64,000 bases of DNA from Mercenaria mercenaria (lineage: Eukaryota > Mollusca > Bivalvia > Venerida > Veneridae), in contig NC_069366.1 in NCBI RefSeq assembly GCF_021730395.1, positions 62,478,001-62,542,000 on the forward strand, given 5' to 3'. Positions 58,640-64,000 of the stretch are shown piece by piece. The number at the start of each line of letters is the position of its first letter. The stretch's first letter is position 1. Below the pieces are notes generated by a model, which was given only the letters and a program-made list of their open reading frames with translations, ran no database searches and was not told the origin of the DNA. A program made the translations under genes and the position numbers.

Positions 58640-61600
58640 CTACGTGACAATGTCAGAATCTGTTCCTTGTTCCTGAACTGCACATTCATTTTCATTTGGA
58701 AGCGGCGTTAATGGGGGTGGCGGAGTCTGCGGATAAATAAGTGGAGATTGTGGGTACGGGGGTGGAGACCGTGGAGTTTTTGGTGATTCACTAGCTCGCA
58801 AACTATTATTCCCACTAGTTTTACTGAACTGTCGACTAAATCTGAATATATTTCTAGTTTTTGAATATTTCCGTTTCCACGATGAATCAGAACTGTCTCT
58901 CGAAGATTCTGGTGCTGCATCCTGAATCTGGTCCAGCGAGACACTACGCCTGATAAGATCAGATTGTGAATGTTGTTTTGATGAGATAGATTCCTCACTT
59001 TGAGCAAGAATGATTAATGCTGAAGCATAATTTGGAGGCGGAGTCATCGGACTGCGTGGCTCATCCAATGACAACTGCCGTAACTGAAAACATAAAAACA
59101 TCATACCTTTTAGAACTGATACCTTATGACACTAACAAAGAAACATTTAAAATTCACCAGAGTTAATATCTAAAACACATTCTAGACTGACAAAGGTGGA
59201 GGTAGTTTGTCTCACATCACATGCATTACAGAAAAGTCAATGTAACAACCCTTTTCAGATGAAACTTTCTATGCTCATTTAAAAAAAAAAAAGATTTTCT
59301 GTATTTTAGAAACGATGCATAATACAATAAAGTATTAACAAAAATCACCTTGTCTGTTAACTACACATACATTGTAAATAAGACTGGACATTTAAAAATA
59401 TTTAAAAGAGATTTTAGAAGAAGTTTCCATAATATTATACGATATCAACAGCAGAGATCACTTTGGGCGGTTGTCATGACAAAAACTGCCATAAATTTCC
59501 ATTTAAAAGAAAATACTATAAGTTGACATGCAAATAAATAATTTTTCATATATAATATTACTCTTCTTTGTTCTGGTGTTGCAGGATACATGTTGCTATT
59601 TACAACTTCCTCGTATGCAGGTGGAGGAGCGTACAGTGATTCATTGTCACATTCTTCTGACAGACCGGAATCGGCACCTGAAACATGTAACATGTTTTGG
59701 GAACTTACAATTAAGTTGCTCAGTCCAAACTAAGGATGGGAAGAAATACTATAACTTACAAGTAAATATAGAATATTCACCATAGTGAGAGAAAAACTAG
59801 AAAATGCTTTTGTAAAAAAGCGCATGTCTCCCCCAATGCAAAGTACTATAGGCAAGAAGACAATAGGGGTCAGGAGCGAAAGTCAAAGAGACACTGATGG
59901 TTGGCTGCAATAGGGATCATCTACTTGGCATGTCCAGTCATCCCGCTAAATTTCAACACTCTTGGCCTAGTGGTTCTCAAGTCACTGTTCAGGCTCCTGT
60001 GACCTTGACCTTTGACCAAGTGACCTCAAAATAAATAGGGGTCATCTACTCTGCATGTCCAATCATCCTGTTAAGTTTCAACATTGTAGGTCAAGTGGTT
60101 CTCAAGTTATTTCCAAAAAATGATTTTACATGAACAGGCCACTGTGACCTTGACCTTTAATAGACTGACCCCAAAATCAATATGGGGTCATCTACTCTGC
60201 ATGTTCAATCATCCTATGAAGTTTCAACATTCTGGGTCAAGTGGTTCTCAAGTTATTGATTAGAAATGGTTATCAATGTTCAGGCCTCTGTGACCTTGAC
60301 CTTTAACGGAGTGACCCCAAAAACAATAGGGGTCATTTACTCTGCATGAACAATCATCCTATGAAGTTTCAACATTCTGGGTCGAGAGGTTCTCAAGTTA
60401 TTGATTGGAAATGGTTTTCCATGTTCAGGCCCCTGTGGCCTTGACCTTTCACAGAGTGACCCCAAAATCGTTAGGGGTCATCTACTCTGCATGACCAATC
60501 ATCCTATTAAGTTTCAACATTCTGGGTCAAGTGGTTCTCAAGTTACTGACCGGAAATGGTTTTCAATGTTCAGGCCCCTGTGACCTTGACCTTTAATGGA
60601 GTGACCCCAAAATCAATAGGGGTCATCTACTTTGCATGAACAATCATCCTATGAAGTTTCAACATTCTGGGTCAAGTGGTTCTCTAGTTATTGATCGGAA
60701 ATGGTTTTCCATGTTCAGGCCCCTGTGACCTTGACCTTTGATGGAGTGACCCCAAAATCAATAGGGGTCATTTACTCTGCATGACCAATCATCCTATGAA
60801 GTTTCAACATTCTGGGTCAAGTGGTTCTCTAGTTATTGATCGGAAATGGTTTTCAATGTTCAGGCCCCTGTGACCTTGACCTTTGATGGAGTGACCCAAA
60901 AAATCAATAGGGGTCATCTACTCTTCATGACCAATCATCCTATGAAGTTTCAACATTCTGGGTGAAGTGGTTTTCTAGTTATTGATCGGAAATGGTTTTC
61001 AATGTTCGGGCCCCTGTGACCTTGACCTTTGACGGAGTGACCCCAAAATCGATAGGGGTCATCTACTCTTCATGACCAATCATCCTATGAAGTTTCAACA
61101 TTCTGGGTCAAGTGGTTCTCTAGTTATTGATCGGAAATGGTTTTCAATGTTCAGGCCCCTGTGACCTTGACCTTGACCTTTGACGGAGTGACCCCAAAAA
61201 CAATAGGGGTCGTCTACTCCAGCAGCCCTACAACCCTATGAAGTTTGAAGGTTCTAGGTCAAATGGTTCTCCAGTTATTGCTTGGAAATGAAGTGTGACG
61301 TACGGACGGACGGACGGACAGGGCAAAAACAATATGTCTCCTGGGGGAGACATAATTATCAAATCTACTGTAATACTGAAGATTGTGTAATATCCAAAAT
61401 GACTTGATTTTATGCTAAATCAGTACAATCATAAAATTTCTTGGCATGAAATTTCATGCTTTTGGTAAACAGAAGATATTAAAATTTGTTTGTTTCAGTG
61501 TAAAATCAAAATTCATTTTACAGTCAACATCATATGTAATATTTCCATGAGTGGCACAGCCAGTAATAGGCAAGAAGTGAATAGGGGACAGGATGGTTGG

Positions 61601-62860
61601 CTAAGATAGGGATAGGCTACTTGGCATGACTAATCATCCTATTAAGTTTCAACATTCTGGATAAAGTGGTTTTCAAGTTATTGACCAGAAACCATTTTCC
61701 ATGTTCAGACTACATCCAATCATTCTATGACGTTTCAGCATTCTGAGTCAAGTGGTTTTCAAGTTATTGATCAGAAAGGGTAATCCATGTTCAGGCCTCT
61801 GTGACCTTGACCTTAGCTCAATAATTTTACATCAGATGTCTCCCATAAAACTAATTCCAATGCAAGTTTTTATGAAGACTATCTTTTTTTATAATCTAAA
61901 ATGCAAAGTCAGTGAAAGTTATTACCTCAAAAATATTTTCAGTATTTACAGTAAACAATGTAATCGGAAATTATCAGGTATTGATAGAAACATGTCATCA
62001 GAAATTTGCAGGAGAAAAGACCGCAGGATTGTAAAATAGAGCTAGAATGAAAAACAACATTCTCAGGTTAATTTGTTTCCATGGTTTCTGCTACATGGGA
62101 ATGATGCTGGTATATAATATTTCTCTCCGATAATATTAAATAATAATTACACCGTTTACTAATTGTAAATCATGCGCATTTTAGACGGAGGTCAGAAACT
62201 GAAATAAAGAAAGAATATGTATTTTGGTGGTTTTTTTAACCCCGAATACTGACTTTGTTTGTTAATATTACTTATTCATCTCAATACAGTTAGAACAGAT
62301 CTAGGAATGATATTCCATCAGTCCATAACACATCTTAACTTCAAGGGGATCACATGCATGAAGTTTCATTCAACTCCATTTAAAAGCTATCATTCCCAAA
62401 TAATACATTATACACATTTCGTCTTAGTGACCGAAAGCCCCTAACTCTGCAGTGCCTTAGCTGACTCAATATTGTCATGTGTGGAAGTACTTTGTGCCAA
62501 AAATCATCACTTACCAATGATATCAAAATACATTTTTTTAGTACAAATGCTCTTACGTTTGCAATGTTTCAACAGACCCTGAAAAATGTCATATCCACAC
62601 TTCATGGTCCTGTGTATGATTTTAACTAGAATCCTTTTAAAGGTGTGGAAAAAATAGCACCAATATGTTTTGCAACAGACCAACTGTAAGATGACTTGTA
62701 TATACCCCTAACCAGGGTGTAACAAGGATCATACCTAACTGTCTGTTAGCCTGCTGCTGTCGTTTCTGGAAACAGTAGAGTATAGCTAGAAACACAACCA
62801 CTGCAAGCCCCACAATGATCATGATCAAAATCGTGTTCTGATTCATCAGCTGCTCCTCCG
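58640..62860 (-). CDS. C-terminal three exons of a PY-motif single-pass membrane protein
   Basis: Exons on the minus strand: 62860-62735 (after ttgttttcag, before GTATGA), 59677-59562 (after tgtttcag, before GTAATA) and 59083-58640 (after tgttttcag, ending in a stop). The first acceptor and first internal junction are phase 1, the second phase 0; all join in frame to about 228 residues. One membrane helix (ILIMIIVGLAVVVFLAILYCF) is followed by a basic stop-transfer (QKRQQQANR) and a cytoplasmic tail with three PY motifs: PPPAYEEV, PPPNYASA and PPPYPQSP. The tail is Ser/Pro-rich (RSVSLDQ; RASESPKTPRSPPP). PY motifs bind WW domains, chiefly of Nedd4-family ubiquitin ligases, so a trafficking adaptor or substrate role is likely. 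The N-terminus, presumably with signal peptide and ectodomain, lies past the right edge. I cannot name the family. Confidence 0.85.
59824..61353 (-). mobile_element. ATGTCTCC-type tandem-repeat element in an intron
   Basis: The right end on the minus strand is ATGTCTCCCCCAGGAGACAT, a perfect hairpin (61353-61334), followed by a gtccgtccgtccg tract. The left end repeats atgtctccccc at 59824. Nine units of 144-147 bases hold caatcatcctatgaagtttc and gtgaccttgacctttga. It lies in the intron between the second- and third-last visible exons of the PY-motif gene. The plus open frame 60401-60583 is repeat sequence. Confidence 0.65.
61548..61818 (-). mobile_element. Fragment of the ATGTCTCC-type element
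   Basis: Two worn units (aataggcaagaagtgaatag; caatcattctatgacgtttc) related to 59824-61353, without the hairpin. Same intron. Confidence 0.5.
61819..62734. other. Intron of the PY-motif gene; nothing else seen
   Basis: AT-rich, no repeat recognised. The open frame 62259-62444 is unsupported. Confidence 0.4.
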
Positions 62861-62983
62861 CTGAAAACAAAAAATCATGCTAGTATAAGGCAGCTCATTT
62901 ACATGATAAAACTGACACAAGCTGTCGGAAAGACTACATGCGTGACTATGATAACCTTTATCAAGATATTATTATTTTTAGAA

Positions 62984-64000
62984 CCAAGGGCTCGTAGAAC
63001 ACGCAATGCCCCCCCTTGAAGTATTCAGTAATTGCACAAGGAACAGAAATTATTTTGTCACAGTGCACTGGATGTTTGACGTACTGACCTCAGATCAATA
63101 GTAATTATTATGGGTCATTTACCAGCCATAAGTAACTCTTTGTGATCTTTGACCAATACATTCTCTAGTTATTTGGCAAACAAAGTTCTACTGTTTTGGG
63201 GCAATATGACCTTGACCTTTGACCTACTGATCTCAAAATCAATAGGTTCATCTGCTGTCAACTTTCATGATCCTAGGCCAAAGCATTGTTGAATTATCAT
63301 CTAGAAACCGTTTAACTGTTCCAGGTCACTGTAACCTTGACCTTTGACCTACTGACTTCAAAATCAATAGGGGTCATCTGCTGGTCACGATCAACAAAGT
63401 TTCATGATCCTAAGGCCCCCGCGTTCTCATGTTAAAGTCCAGAAACCTTTTAATTGTTCCAGGCCACTGTGACCTTGACCTTTGACCTATTGACCTCAAA
63501 TGGTCCTGAGTTATCATCTGGAAACTGTTTAACTGTTCAAGGTCACTGTGACCTTGACCTATGACCTACTGATCTCAGAATCAATAGGGGTCATCTGCTG
63601 GTCATGGCCAACCTCCCGATCAACTTTTATGATCTTATGCCCAAGCGTTCTTGAGTTATCATCTGGAAATCATTTAATTGTTCCAGATTGCTGTGACCTT
63701 GACCTTTGACCTGCTGACTTAAAAATCAATAGGGGTCATCTACTGATCAAGATCAACCTCCCTATCAACTTTCATGATCCTAGGCCTAAGGGTTCTTGAG
63801 TTATCATCTGGAAACTGTTCTAACTGTTCTGGGTCACTGTGACCTTGACCTTTGACAAACTGATCTCAAAATCAATAGTGGTCATTTGCTGGTCATGACT
63901 AACCTCCCTATCAACTTTCATGATCCTAGGCTTAAGAGTTCTTGAGTTATCATCCGGAAACTGATTGGTCTACAGACAGACCGACCAACATCTGCAAAAC
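62984..64000 (-). mobile_element. Tandem-repeat element cut by the window edge
   Basis: About six units of 140-146 bases with tgaccttgacctttgacct, ggggtcatctgctggtca and ctatcaactttcatgatcct. The last bases (ctacagacagaccgaccaac) resemble the start tracts of related elements, so the hairpin end should lie just past 64000. It occupies the intron upstream of the exon at 62860. Confidence 0.6.

Noticed and set aside
58708-59007. 99-codon minus-strand frame
   Set aside because: Alternative-frame shadow of the last exon of the PY-motif gene.

Overview
The window looks like nuclear DNA of a marine bivalve mollusc, probably clam-like. The reasons are AT-rich sequence with spliced genes, a tRNA-derived SINE whose tail I recognise from bivalves, and very many families of dispersed elements with internal tandem repeats that are typical of bivalve genomes. 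The species is inference; nothing here names it. No rRNA genes, CRISPR arrays or bacterial operons were seen.

Four host genes are supported, all by exons joined at consensus splice sites with matching phase. (1) Plus strand, 5341-6255: the last two exons of a small unidentified protein ending in two membrane segments. (2) Plus strand, 29262-31721: a complete three-exon, 48-residue homologue of STMP1, the short transmembrane mitochondrial protein; its exons are 15, 54 and 78 bases. (3) Minus strand, 40830-36529: a two-exon, 285-residue protein I do not recognise, with a charged helical N-terminus and a TGACGTCA box 20 bases before its start codon. (4) Minus strand, 62860-58640: the last three exons of a single-pass membrane protein with three PY motifs, continuing beyond the right edge. 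The genes share no evident pathway.

Most of the rest is mobile DNA. One class dominates: non-autonomous elements that sit directly after a run of T, mostly begin with a short hairpin (AGCTCACC, AGCTCATC, AGCTCGAC, ATGCCCCC, ATACGCC or GTGCCCCC types), carry internal direct repeats (about 145 or 174 bases long) and end in CTTGTT or a close variant. Full copies or fragments lie at 705-2844, 3708-5057, 9633-10570, 13623-16190, 19692-26196 (a nest), 26604-28845, 33449-35713, 45363-46627 and 55616-57811. Empty and filled sites can be compared inside the window, and three copies of one family lie head to tail with no spacer (23061-26128). This fits rolling-circle elements of the Helentron/HINE kind.

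Other elements: a 400-base LTR-type miniature (TRIM) at 17914-18314 with a tRNA-like gene in each terminal repeat, a recognisable primer-binding site, a polypurine tract and target duplication; a pogo-like DNA transposon (21334-22457); two copies of a 1.5-kb TTAA-flanked element (37784-39301 and 44213-46991), the second inside a SINE and itself holding another element; a 4.1-kb long inverted repeat (9459-13567); and several MITEs and foldbacks. The 11.6 kb from 47056 to 58639 has no recognisable coding exon and may include 3' untranslated sequence of gene 4.
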